This document shows, one piece after another, positions 1-9,000 of a stretch of DNA of 51,358 bases. The notes under the pieces were generated by a model, which was not told where the DNA came from, searched no databases, and saw nothing but the letters and a program-made list of their open reading frames with translations. Source of the stretch: Nemertoderma westbladi (taxonomy: Eukaryota > Xenacoelomorpha > Nemertodermatida > Nemertodermatidae); NCBI GenBank assembly GCA_032718475.1, contig JAUCBJ010008151.1, positions 1 to 51,358 on the forward strand, given 5' to 3'. Position 1 is the first letter of the stretch; each line of letters begins with the position of its first letter. Both the position numbers and the translations under genes were made by a program.

Positions 1-515
1 CCGATTTATCCGATGTGGTATTTAGTCCACGCGTCCCCGCCGTGTATAAGAGTGAAATAAAGATAACTGAGTTCTGAAGTTCGGTGTATAATAATAGGTT
101 ATAGGATATAGATATATTGTGAATTATACGGTAGGCGGGATACGGTAACTAAAGTCCCGTGATCCCCTAACTAAACTAATTGGCTGTACCCTACGCTAGC
201 ACTGCTGCACTGAGATAACTGAATCACTGATTAATAGGTTATTGGTTATATTGCACGGTGGCCTTACTGCTACTCAATCGATGCCATTCCCCCCTCTGAT
301 TGGTTAATACCCTTGTTGGCGCCCCGTGGAGTATTCCCGTTCACTCCACCTGTTCTCCTTGGGTTAGGGGTTTGGCCCCTGACCCTCTATTGTGTGCTTC
401 CTTCCCACTCTCATTGGGATGGCACGAGTTGGTTAATTGCCCAATCTCGTGGCTCCCAATATTGCTTATCGGCTAATAACTTTATGGGGTGTTGGCGGGA
501 TTGAATAAGCTAACA
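1..515 (-). repeat. 3' LTR of the BEL/Pao element (partial at window edge)
   Basis: It matches 13594-14108 with an offset of 13593 and no gaps. In element orientation it starts TGTTAGC directly after a G-rich polypurine tract, as a 3' LTR should. Its far end, about 23 bases by comparison with the other copy, lies outside the window. The short open frame at 313-504 occurs in both LTRs and is not a gene. Confidence 0.93.
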
Positions 516-524
516 CTCCCCCCC
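516..524 (-). promoter_or_regulatory. polypurine tract of the BEL/Pao element
   Basis: In element orientation the sequence is GGGGGGGAG, directly abutting the TGTTAG start of the 3' LTR. This is the expected place and composition for the primer of plus-strand DNA synthesis. Confidence 0.8.
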
Positions 525-554
525 ATGCTATCTTCCCGGTAAGGAAGATAGCAT
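525..554. other. perfect 12-bp stem-loop next to the polypurine tract
   Basis: ATGCTATCTTCC (525-536) and GGAAGATAGCAT (543-554) are exact reverse complements around a 6-base loop. The hairpin touches the polypurine tract with no spacer. Its role is unknown; it could insulate the tract or act as an RNA structure near the 3' end of the element transcript. Confidence 0.75.
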
Positions 555-1222
555 CAACCTAAAAGTGCGTTACAATCCCGCTGGATCCCGATCTAGTATC
601 GGGTGTGGGGTGGAATTCTTTTCTCTAGGAGCCGGCTTTCCAGGCCGCCCCCTATGGGTATGATAACGCTACCCTGTGTGCCTGGCGTCTCATGTCGGGC
701 CGATCGCGCTCACCTCTTCACGCGATTTTTGTTTCCCCAACATTTTCGCCCTATCTCACCTTCACTCTCACCCTAACTCTCTCATACCCCCGGACCTCCT
801 CGTCCCTCACTCAGCCTCTTATTCTCCCCCCCCACACTAGAATTGCGTTCGCACTCTCTCCGCACTTCGCACTCTTATTCCGATTCTCAACTCCACTTTG
901 ACTGTTTTATCTCTCCTGACGAACCTCCCCCCCCTCTCGTGCCGTCGCACTCAAGAAGCGTGAAATTGTCAGTTGTCTCGTCCATAGTGCCATAGTCAAT
1001 TGTCCCCCAGTCCCAGTAGCTAATTGAGAAAGGTTGTATGACTATAGTACTTACTCCAAACGTATGTATTTTACTGCTAATCACTACGTACGTACATACA
1101 AATTGCACTTATATAGTTATTTGCGTTAATTAAATTTATACTTAATAGTTCGTACGTTGCATGCGGCGCCTTCCAGGCGCACCACTTCCCAGTCTCAGTC
1201 TCATTCCCTCGTCTCCGGGAAC
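555..1222 (-). other. 3' non-coding region of the BEL/Pao element
   Basis: It lies between the end of ORF3 and the hairpin at the 3' LTR. I see a second small inverted repeat, CCCGAT/ATCGGG at 587-603, and long pyrimidine-rich stretches (purine-rich in element sense). The small open frames here look random and I see no protein family in them. Confidence 0.6.
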
Positions 1223-3703
1223 TTATCTGTTCCTCCTCACGTCCTCTTCCCTGGCCCGTTTCTTGGTTATCACCGCTCCTCTGGCATCATCCGCTTTCTG
1301 CTTCCGGACCTTCGCTGCCACTTCCTTGCTGATCCCGGTCGTCGGCTCCTTGGGCGCTGGTGTTATTAATGCCCGATACCGCTTCGCCGGTGGCCCCTCG
1401 GAATGGCCTGGTTGTTTCCCTCGTGTGGCGTCCCATAGGATCATCTTCATTGCCTTTGGTACGTGTTCCGCCAAGAAATCCCTAAACTCCCTCCGGTTCT
1501 CTGGTGTCCACCTGTCCAGGTACCGTTGCGTGTTCATAACTCCGGCGAACGATGCCGCCGTTGCTACCTCTTGATAGGTAAACGGTAACCTTCGCTTTAT
1601 GATTTCCATGTGGGTCTCCTGGTTTATGAGGAAGAAACCCCACTTGAACTCTTGGGCCTTCATGCGCTGGCGCGTCATGGCCCCGACGTCGGCCCACTCC
1701 TCGAACCTCGTGAACTTCTCCTCGTCGCTCATCCAGTCGCACTCGCGTCTGTAGTGTCCCCGAAAGTGGCACTTTGGACATCGGTTATGCAACCGTGGAC
1801 ACGCCCCCATCCTGTGACTTGGTTCTCTACAGTAGAGACAAAAGGTTCCCCGTTGGAACCGGTATAGGCAGCTGCTTTCCTGATGGGTCTGTCTCCCACA
1901 GTAGTCGCAGCCGAGTACCAATGTCTCCCGTCCCACCTCGTCCTTCGTCCCAAGCGATCTCCGCGGTCTATGGAGTCGCTGGTAGGCAAACTTCTCCACG
2001 TTGCTCTCCCTGTTTACGTCGATCTCTCCGCCCCTCTCGGGCATCGTCTCCCCGAATACTATCCGTGGTGCCGTCCCCGGTTGCTCGCCCAACCTGATGG
2101 TGCTCCCCGCGAAATCCATCGCCGGCCCCTCGTGCACCCAGGTCCGCTTGCCGGATCTGTTCCAGAAGGCCCTCGCCCCACTGGCCGTCACCACCCTTCC
2201 GCCAACCCAGTCCGTGTCCGAGTGGCCTATCCTTTCGATGGGCGGCATCTCTCCGAACTCGTCGTCGTCGTCCTCCTCTTCTGGTAGTGTCTCCAATCCC
2301 GGTATCCCGATGGATCCACTATGTCCCTTCCCGCCTTGGCTCTCGCCCGTAGCTCTCCATCCCTCTAGCTCCCTTAACTTCCTTGGCGGTTGGTCGCCCT
2401 CGGCGCCCGCTGGTATGGGCATCGCGTGCAACCCCGACGTCGACTGTTTCGGCGATCCCACCGTCCATCCCAATTCTCGTCCTAGAGACTCCCCCGAACT
2501 CCCTGACGAAGTCCAATGAAGCTCGTCTAGACCTGCCTGTTCCTCGAAGCCATAACTCTGTGTCCTGGCCTCCTCTTCCCTCTCCTCTGCTTCTATCCTC
2601 TCCCGTCTAGCGACTTCTTCCAGTCGCTTTGCTTCCCATCTATCCATCTCTAGCTGCTCCCATCTCTGATACGGTGTATCCGTCTCCCCATCTACCAGAT
2701 GTCGGCTGTTGTAGTACACCGACTCGCCCTTCAGCCCCGGGTGGTCTACCAGACCGTCAAAGGCTGTCTTAAAGGCTCTCCTGTAGCTTAGGGGTGATCC
2801 CGATAACAGAAATGCCCCTGGTTCCCTTTCGATAACTACGGTCATGAATAAGTTAAGTAAACTTATCATCATCCAGTCTTCCTGCAGGATATATCGCTTC
2901 TGATATACCTTTATCGCTCCTCTGCGAAACTGATATACCTCCTGCTTTCCCGGTCTCGCTCCCCACTTCAGCGAGTTCGCTAGTTCTGCTCCGTATTCTT
3001 CCCTAAACTTCCCCCAATCCATTGGTTTGTGGCATACGAGCCCCAATAATTGGCCCATCGCCACCGCCCCGCTTTGGCCTGAGTTCTCGACTACCCCCAA
3101 TCCATCCGGTGCCGTCATAGCCATAAAGACTTTCTGCATATCCAGGAGGTTGGTGGCGTCCGGACCGATGATCCTCTCCGCGTCCTCGCGAATCGCCGAT
3201 CCCACTTTCGTCGTCGACTTCTCTCTTACTAAGACTTGTACCGCTTTCGGCAATCGGTCTAATTTCGGCCCGTCCTTCTTCCCATACGTCCCTAGGTCGA
3301 ATAAGAAGATGTCCCCATTTGGCGCTGCCAAATGCAAGAGTATGGTCCTGGCCGACCCTGCCATTCCTCGTCTCGAACCCGCTTCGTCTTCCACGGTTCC
3401 CTCGTCATCTAGGATCATATATCCTCCTCTGTTGACGGACTCTATGAATCTTTTCCAGTCCTTCCTCGGCGATTCCCTCGGATACTTCGGAATCCCGAAC
3501 TTCGCTTCGTCCCCTTTCACCACGTAGTGGAAGTGTTGGAAGATCGCGTTGTCCAGCGACGGCGTCCCGTAGGTCCCGACCAACCGCTGTTCGTGCGCCT
3601 CCCGGAAGTGATCCTGCAGCGCTCGTGCCGCGTGACCCCTTTCCAACCTCTCGTAGTATCCTCTCGTCTTCTCCTCCGGGTGTCTTTCGGTGAAATCCAC
3701 CAA
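1223..3703 (-). CDS. BEL/Pao ORF3: putative DEDD exonuclease-like domain plus three CCHC zinc knuckles
   Basis: An 826-residue ORF in the position where some BEL/Pao elements carry env. I see no signal peptide and no membrane anchor, so it is not env-like. Residues about 94-195 read like an Egalitarian/EXD1-type 3'-5' exonuclease: YMILDDEG (D99/E101, exo I), LLHLAAPNGDIFLFDLG (beta strands), KVGSAIREDAERI (D174, exo II) and NLLDMQKVF (D188). A possible exo III is Y271 with E275/D276, spaced differently from the usual Y-x3-D. Residues 355-400 are E/R-rich and probably coiled coil, followed by an acidic run EEEDDDDEFGE. Three perfect C-x2-C-x4-H-x4-C knuckles lie near residues 598-656 (CDYCGRQTHQESSC, CLYCREPSHRMGAC, CPKCHFRGHYRREC). 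The tail is basic. The knuckles imply nucleic-acid binding. The exonuclease assignment is my pattern inference and catalytic activity is unproven. Confidence 0.72.
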   Translation of the reverse strand: MVDFTERHPEEKTRGYYERLERGHAARALQDHFREAHEQRLVGTYGTPSLDNAIFQHFHYVVKGDEAKFGIPKYPRESPRKDWKRFIESVNRGGYMILDDEGTVEDEAGSRRGMAGSARTILLHLAAPNGDIFLFDLGTYGKKDGPKLDRLPKAVQVLVREKSTTKVGSAIREDAERIIGPDATNLLDMQKVFMAMTAPDGLGVVENSGQSGAVAMGQLLGLVCHKPMDWGKFREEYGAELANSLKWGARPGKQEVYQFRRGAIKVYQKRYILQEDWMMISLLNLFMTVVIEREPGAFLLSGSPLSYRRAFKTAFDGLVDHPGLKGESVYYNSRHLVDGETDTPYQRWEQLEMDRWEAKRLEEVARRERIEAEEREEEARTQSYGFEEQAGLDELHWTSSGSSGESLGRELGWTVGSPKQSTSGLHAMPIPAGAEGDQPPRKLRELEGWRATGESQGGKGHSGSIGIPGLETLPEEEDDDDEFGEMPPIERIGHSDTDWVGGRVVTASGARAFWNRSGKRTWVHEGPAMDFAGSTIRLGEQPGTAPRIVFGETMPERGGEIDVNRESNVEKFAYQRLHRPRRSLGTKDEVGRETLVLGCDYCGRQTHQESSCLYRFQRGTFCLYCREPSHRMGACPRLHNRCPKCHFRGHYRRECDWMSDEEKFTRFEEWADVGAMTRQRMKAQEFKWGFFLINQETHMEIIKRRLPFTYQEVATAASFAGVMNTQRYLDRWTPENRREFRDFLAEHVPKAMKMILWDATRGKQPGHSEGPPAKRYRALITPAPKEPTTGISKEVAAKVRKQKADDARGAVITKKRAREEDVRRNR

Positions 3704-5089
3704 TATTTATTTTCCTCCTGACTCCGCCTTTCTCTTCCTGATCAGCTTACTCGCCATTCCGAACACTACACTCGCTCACCTGTAGGGTGGTGCCTTACCA
3801 AGGCGCAATACAGATGAGTGATGTATTAAGATGTTTCGTACAGTTCGATAATGGCCTACTTTTCTACTTAACTGCGCCTTTCAAGCTTAATTTAATCTAA
3901 TTAATTTCGGAGCTAGTAAATCAGCCTAATTTACAATTTCCGTCCGTTACTTTTATTATGTTCTAGAACGACTTTCCTTGTGTTACCACTATTTTTCGAT
4001 TTTTTAGCCCTATTCTATTTATTTATTTATTTGCTTTGATTCTACTGTCCTACTACTTACTACTGCCTATGGATTTATTCTATTCTCTCTCTGATCCATA
4101 TTCTGGCCTACTCAGTGGGCCTATGCAGTACAGCAGTATGCGTCGTGTGGCCACACGATTTATCCAGCTGCACTCATATGCCCCCCTCTCGCTACTAACT
4201 CTACTTACTGCTAACTAATATCTATATCCTATTTACCCCTTTTACCTCTTACTCTCTCTCTCTCTAACTAATGGTACTACGTACCCTCTAACTCTAACTC
4301 TAACTAGGTACTACGTACCTACTAACTCTCTAACTATCGGTACTACGTACCCTCTAACTCTAACTCTAACTAGGTACTACGTACCTACTAACTCTCTAAC
4401 TATCGGTACTACGTACCCTCTAACTCTAACTCTAACTAGGTACTACGTACCTACTAACTCTAACTCTAACTAGGTACTACGTACCTACTAACTCTCTAAC
4501 TACCGGTACTACGTACCCTCTAACTCTAACTAACTATTGGTACTACGTACCCTCTAACTCTAACTATCGGTACTACGTACCCTCTAACTCTAACTCTAAC
4601 TAGGTACTACGTACCTACTAACTCTCTAACTATCGGTACTACGTACCCTCTAACTAACTAACTAACTCTAGGTACTACGTGCCTACTAACTCTCTAACTC
4701 TAGGTACTACGTACCCTCTAACTCTAACTAACTATTGGTACTACGTGCCTACTAACTCTCTAACTCTAGGTACTACGTACCCTCTAACTCTAACTAACTA
4801 TTGGTACTACGTACCTACTAACTCTCTAACTCTAGGTACTACGTACCTTCTAACTCTAACTTTAGGCACTACGTACCTACTAACTAACTAACTAACTCTA
4901 ACTAACTAACTCTAGGTACTACGTACCTACTAACTAACTAACTAACTCTTATTTTTTATTTTATTTTATTTTATTTTATTTGTGTGGGAAGGGCGTCTCG
5001 CCCTCAATCCCACCCCCCTCAGTCCAAAACTTGGACGACTAAACTCTACTCTAACTCTATATTAAGGTGCCCCTTCAAGAAGACAGCAT
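3704..5089 (-). other. spacer between integrase and ORF3
   Basis: About 1.4 kb with no convincing ORF on either strand. It is AT- and pyrimidine-rich on the plus strand, and its core (4260-4950) is a tandem repeat listed separately. How ORF3 is expressed across it is unclear: a spliced RNA, an internal promoter or internal initiation are all possible, and nothing here settles which. Confidence 0.6.
4260..4950. repeat. compound tandem repeat: CTAACT runs alternating with GGTACTACGTACC
   Basis: Runs of CTAACT/CTAACTCT alternate with the 13-base word GGTACTACGTACC, or near variants such as GGTACTACGTGCC, about 20 times. The word is an inverted repeat (GGTAC/GTACC, 3-base loop), so the region is a chain of small potential hairpins. 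It lies inside the retroelement, between its pol and third ORF. The small ORF at 4679-4891 only reflects this periodicity. Confidence 0.85.
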
Positions 5090-6061
5090 TTACCTACCGC
5101 TCTCCTGTAGGTTTTTCTGTCCTTCGCGTGTCCTGTCGTTTTTCTTTCCACCTATCCGCACTTCTACCGATCGGACTCTTCCGTCCTCGTCGGAGTAGGT
5201 GCCTACGACTCTCGCCAACCGCCACTGGTTGTTGATGATAGTGTCGTCCGTGACGATTACGAGATCTCCCTCTCTTAACTCCCTGTTCGGCTTCCTCCAC
5301 TTGCTTCGCTTATGGAGCGTGGGTAGGTATTCCTCTACCCACCTCCTCCAATACTCTGCGCTAATTGCTTTAGCTACTTTCCAACTTTGGCGGGAGTGTA
5401 TATCATCTGGGTCCACACCCCGCATATCGATGGTCGCTGGCCTTTCCATCAGAAAATGGCTAGGCGTCAGCACATCTAACGACTCAGGGTCATCATTCTC
5501 CGGATATAGCGGTCTGCTATTAATGATCCCCTCGCACTTCGCAAGTACCGTCCGTAAGACGTCTTCAGTGACCATGTGGGTGTTCATCAGCTTCGTCATT
5601 AGACGTTTTGAACTGCCCACCAGTCTTTCGACGCATCCTAGTGTATGTGGTGCATACGGCGTCCGTCTTTCCCACTTTACTTGTCGTCTCCTCATGGCCG
5701 CCCTGACTTCTTCTCCCTCCAAGATGTCTAAGGCCTCTGCCATCTCACTCTCTGCGCCCACAAAGTTGGTGCCGTTGTCGCTATATATCACTGCGATCGT
5801 CCCACCTTTGCGGTCCCTAAACCTTTCTAAGGCGTTAATGAACGCTGATGCGGTTGCATCTTGGGCGAGTTCTATCCCTACCGCCCGCGTATTGTTGCAT
5901 ACGAAGATAATACCGTAGCGTTTCTCCGTGTGTCGCATCACCTTGATCTTTATCGGCCCGAACATGTCCACACCGCAATGCGTAAATGGCGGGTCGTGCT
6001 GTCTTACCCTACTCGCCGGTAGTGGCGCCATCTCCTGTACGGCTCGCTCCTTCTTCGCTCG
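5090..6061 (-). CDS. BEL/Pao integrase core and C-terminal domain (after an in-frame TGA)
   Basis: This continues the polyprotein in the same frame after the TGA at 6062-6064. The first ATG is at 6031, but the frame is open from the stop. It contains the RNase H-fold integrase core: D in HCGVDMFGP, D in VIYSDNGTNFVG and E in GCVERLVGSSKRL, so the DDE triad is intact. It then has LTPSHFL and a C-terminal REGDLVIVTDD...WRLARVVGTY segment followed by DGRVRSVEVR, typical of BEL/Pao integrases. Integrase inserts the cDNA into host DNA. If the stop is real, this half lacks the zinc-binding N-terminus and would not be made as part of the polyprotein. Confidence 0.88.
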   Translation of the reverse strand, partial: RAKKERAVQEMAPLPASRVRQHDPPFTHCGVDMFGPIKIKVMRHTEKRYGIIFVCNNTRAVGIELAQDATASAFINALERFRDRKGGTIAVIYSDNGTNFVGAESEMAEALDILEGEEVRAAMRRRQVKWERRTPYAPHTLGCVERLVGSSKRLMTKLMNTHMVTEDVLRTVLAKCEGIINSRPLYPENDDPESLDVLTPSHFLMERPATIDMRGVDPDDIHSRQSWKVAKAISAEYWRRWVEEYLPTLHKRSKWRKPNRELREGDLVIVTDDTIINNQWRLARVVGTYSDEDGRVRSVEVRIGGKKNDRTREGQKNLQESGR

Positions 6062-6064
6062 TCA
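6062..6064 (-). other. in-frame TGA within the integrase zinc-binding motif
   Basis: In element sense the codons run TGC CAG ACC TGC TGA CGA, right after the last zinc-ligand cysteine, and the same frame then stays open for 323 codons. BEL/Pao integrases usually have a basic residue here, so a C-to-T change at a CpG is the simplest origin. It is the only break seen in the pol frame. Confidence 0.85.
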
Positions 6065-9000
6065 GCAGGTCTGGCACTGCCCCACTACCGCTTTCACCTT
6101 TTTCCTTAATTGTTTGACCCAATAGGTCCTTCTTATCTCTGTGAGGGTTCGGTTGGTGCCCCCATGCAGTATCGATTTGTGGGAGTCCCATATGATCTGG
6201 TGGACTATAGGCGATCCTGTGGGAATGATGATGGGTTTCGGTGGCACGACTATACTGTTGTTATATCCCACCCTAGAATTCATTACTAGGATCCCATCCT
6301 CGTTGAGTTGTGGCGACAGCGTGATCAACTCGCTATCCCGTCGGAGGTGCTGTTGGTTACCGACACGTTCCACCTCGTCGCCGTAGTTCTTGCGTTGTTC
6401 ATAGCGGATCACTGCCTTGGCCGCTCCTTCCAGATCTATGGTTGTCCTGGTCTTCTTGTCCTTGCCGACTCCCGCAAGGAAATTCCCAAAGGCTCTCCAG
6501 TACGCCACTAGTTTCTTGGTCTTATACCAACTAGAACTGTAGCTGAGGAGTTTATCCGTCGGGTTATCGCACAGTTCCCTTCCTGGTTGAACGTCCCTAA
6601 TCTCCCTCACCATCTGGGAGTATATCTCTTCTCCCTCTGAATCTCCCTCTCCTTCTGATACTGGTTCCGAGCCCGGGTCCACCTTCCTCATCGGCGGCCA
6701 GGCCTCCCTATCGCTCAGAAATTGTGGCCCATGTTGCCACAATACTTCCTTCTTCAGGAAAGTGTGGCGTTCCACGCCCCTCGACAGCAAGTCCGCTGGG
6801 TTCTCATCTGTTGAGCAGTAGTGCCACCTTTCCAGTTCTGTGCTCGCCCTTATTTCGTCCACTCTATTCGCGACGAATATCGGGTATCTCGTCTTTTCGT
6901 TGTGTAGCCAACCAAGCACTACCATGGAGTCCATCCAGTAGTGTGTCTCCACTATGTTGGGAATTGTATCCACTAGGTAGGCTGTGGCTCTAACTCCTAG
7001 TCTCGCAGCTGTCAATTCTAACTTGGGAACAGATGCTGAATCTGGCGGCGTTGACTTAGCTTTGCTAAAGGCTAGTCTGGGCTTGTGAGGCCCCTCTCGT
7101 TGTACTAAATAGAGTGCCGCTCCGTATGCCTCTAACGACGCGTCGGAGAACATATGTAAGTCCAGATTCGTCATGTTCCCGTCCGGAAAATACACTCGCG
7201 GCATGTTGTATGTTCCCATCCTCTCCAAGTCTCCTGTCCATTTGCTCCACTGTTTCTTGATGTCCTCTGGTACCTCTACATCCCACTCATCCTTCAATTT
7301 ATATACTCTCTTGAGTATCTGTTTCCCCGTGACTAGTAATGGGGATGCTAGGCCTAGGGGATCGTATATCCTTGCTATATACGATACATAACCCCTCTTC
7401 GTTTGGGTGTCTGCGCCCTCTTGGCTCAGCTGATACTTCAGTTCGTCTGTTCCTCTATCCCACACGATTCCCAATGCCTTTTGCTGCGATTGTGTTCTCT
7501 TATTCGCCATGTCCTGTCCTTTGGCTGTTGTAGGGTTATCCATGGTCGATCCTGGTTTCTTGTCTTCTATTTCCTTGATAAATTCTTCTGAACTGGATTG
7601 GAATTTGGTCAGGTTGAAGCCGGATCCTTTCAGGATGTCGCGAACCTCGCGCCCTGTTTCCAGTATCTCCTCAACCGTATTTCCAGACTCCATACCGTCG
7701 TCTACGTAGAAGCCGCGTCGGATCATATCGACGGCCCTACTGCTGTATCTATCTTCCTTCCCTTTTACCGTGTCTCTCACTGCCATAGTCGTCGTAAATG
7801 AGGACGACTTGGCCCCCATATTTTGTACTACCATCTTATACACTGGTATTACCGGCGGTTCTTCTTCGCCGTTATACCATAAGAAGCGTTGACTATCGCT
7901 ATCTTCCTCTGTTACTCGGACTTGGTTGAACATGCCTTCTATGTCACACGTGAAGGCGTGTTTCCCATTCCGAAACCTAAGTAACACCTCTATGCCCGAA
8001 TTGTAAATATTTGGGCCTTCCAACAGGTAATCGTTTAAGCATTTTCCGTCGGTCTTTGCCGATGCATCGACTACCATCCTCAGTTTACCTTTCTTTGGGT
8101 CTAATGCTACGTGGAGTGGCAGGTAGTATGTCCTGTCCGTATTCGGCTCGTCGACCGGTAACTCCACGGCCCATCCTTTCTCGACGTACTTCTTAATGGT
8201 TTTGTGAATGTACTCGTTCTTCTCGGGGCTCCGTTGTAGTGTTTGTTTCAGCTTGCGGAGTCTCGTGAGTACCATCCCTCTATTATCGGGTAGCGGTATC
8301 TTCGGTAGTTTCCATACCATTCCTATTGTATACCGCCCCTCATCACATGTCATCGATTCCTCCACACTTTGTAGAGCCTGCTTGTCTTCTACCGAGGTCC
8401 CGACCCCTGTATCTTTCAGTCCCTCGAAGTCTTGTCTGAGCAGTCTTTTAAGCTGCTCCTCTGCTCCCTCGTCACCCATTTCCTGCATTGTTCCCGCGAA
8501 CATGCATCCTGATGTCTCCGACATCCTGAATGGTATCTTGCTCTTAATTGGACCACTCAGCGTCCACCCGAATGGCGTTAATATGGCCACCGGGTCGCTC
8601 TGCTTGTCTTCGCCGAAGACCGTTTGCATTCTCTCGTGGGCCGTTGGGCAGTCCATGCCTACTATGATGGATACCTTCCTAACGTCCACGTCTGGGATTG
8701 AGAAGTCAATGTTGTCCAGGAATTTGTATTGCTCGACCTCGATGTTGGTTGGCCGCCTGGCATTGATGTTAATTGACTCTATTACTTGGATGGGGTCGAT
8801 GGTTGCCCCATAATCGCATCCTGGTGCCACTGCTGCAATTGCGCACTGTCCTGTCCTCATCTCTAGGATCTCGTCTTTGCTAGAGATGGTTGTCACCGCC
8901 ATCCTGCTTGGCCTCGTTCTCAACCCTATTTCTTCGGCTACCCATTCCTCAACTAATGTGAAGGCAGCTCCACTATCAACCAGCATTAGTGTTGTTACTG

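Noticed and set aside
313-504. 63-residue ORF, repeated at 13906-14097
   Set aside because: It lies entirely in both LTRs on the strand opposite to the element and has no motif.
6062-6064. Programmed stop readthrough in the BEL/Pao polyprotein
   Set aside because: TGA-CGA is not a favoured readthrough context and the site is inside the zinc-binding motif, not at a domain boundary; a point mutation is simpler.
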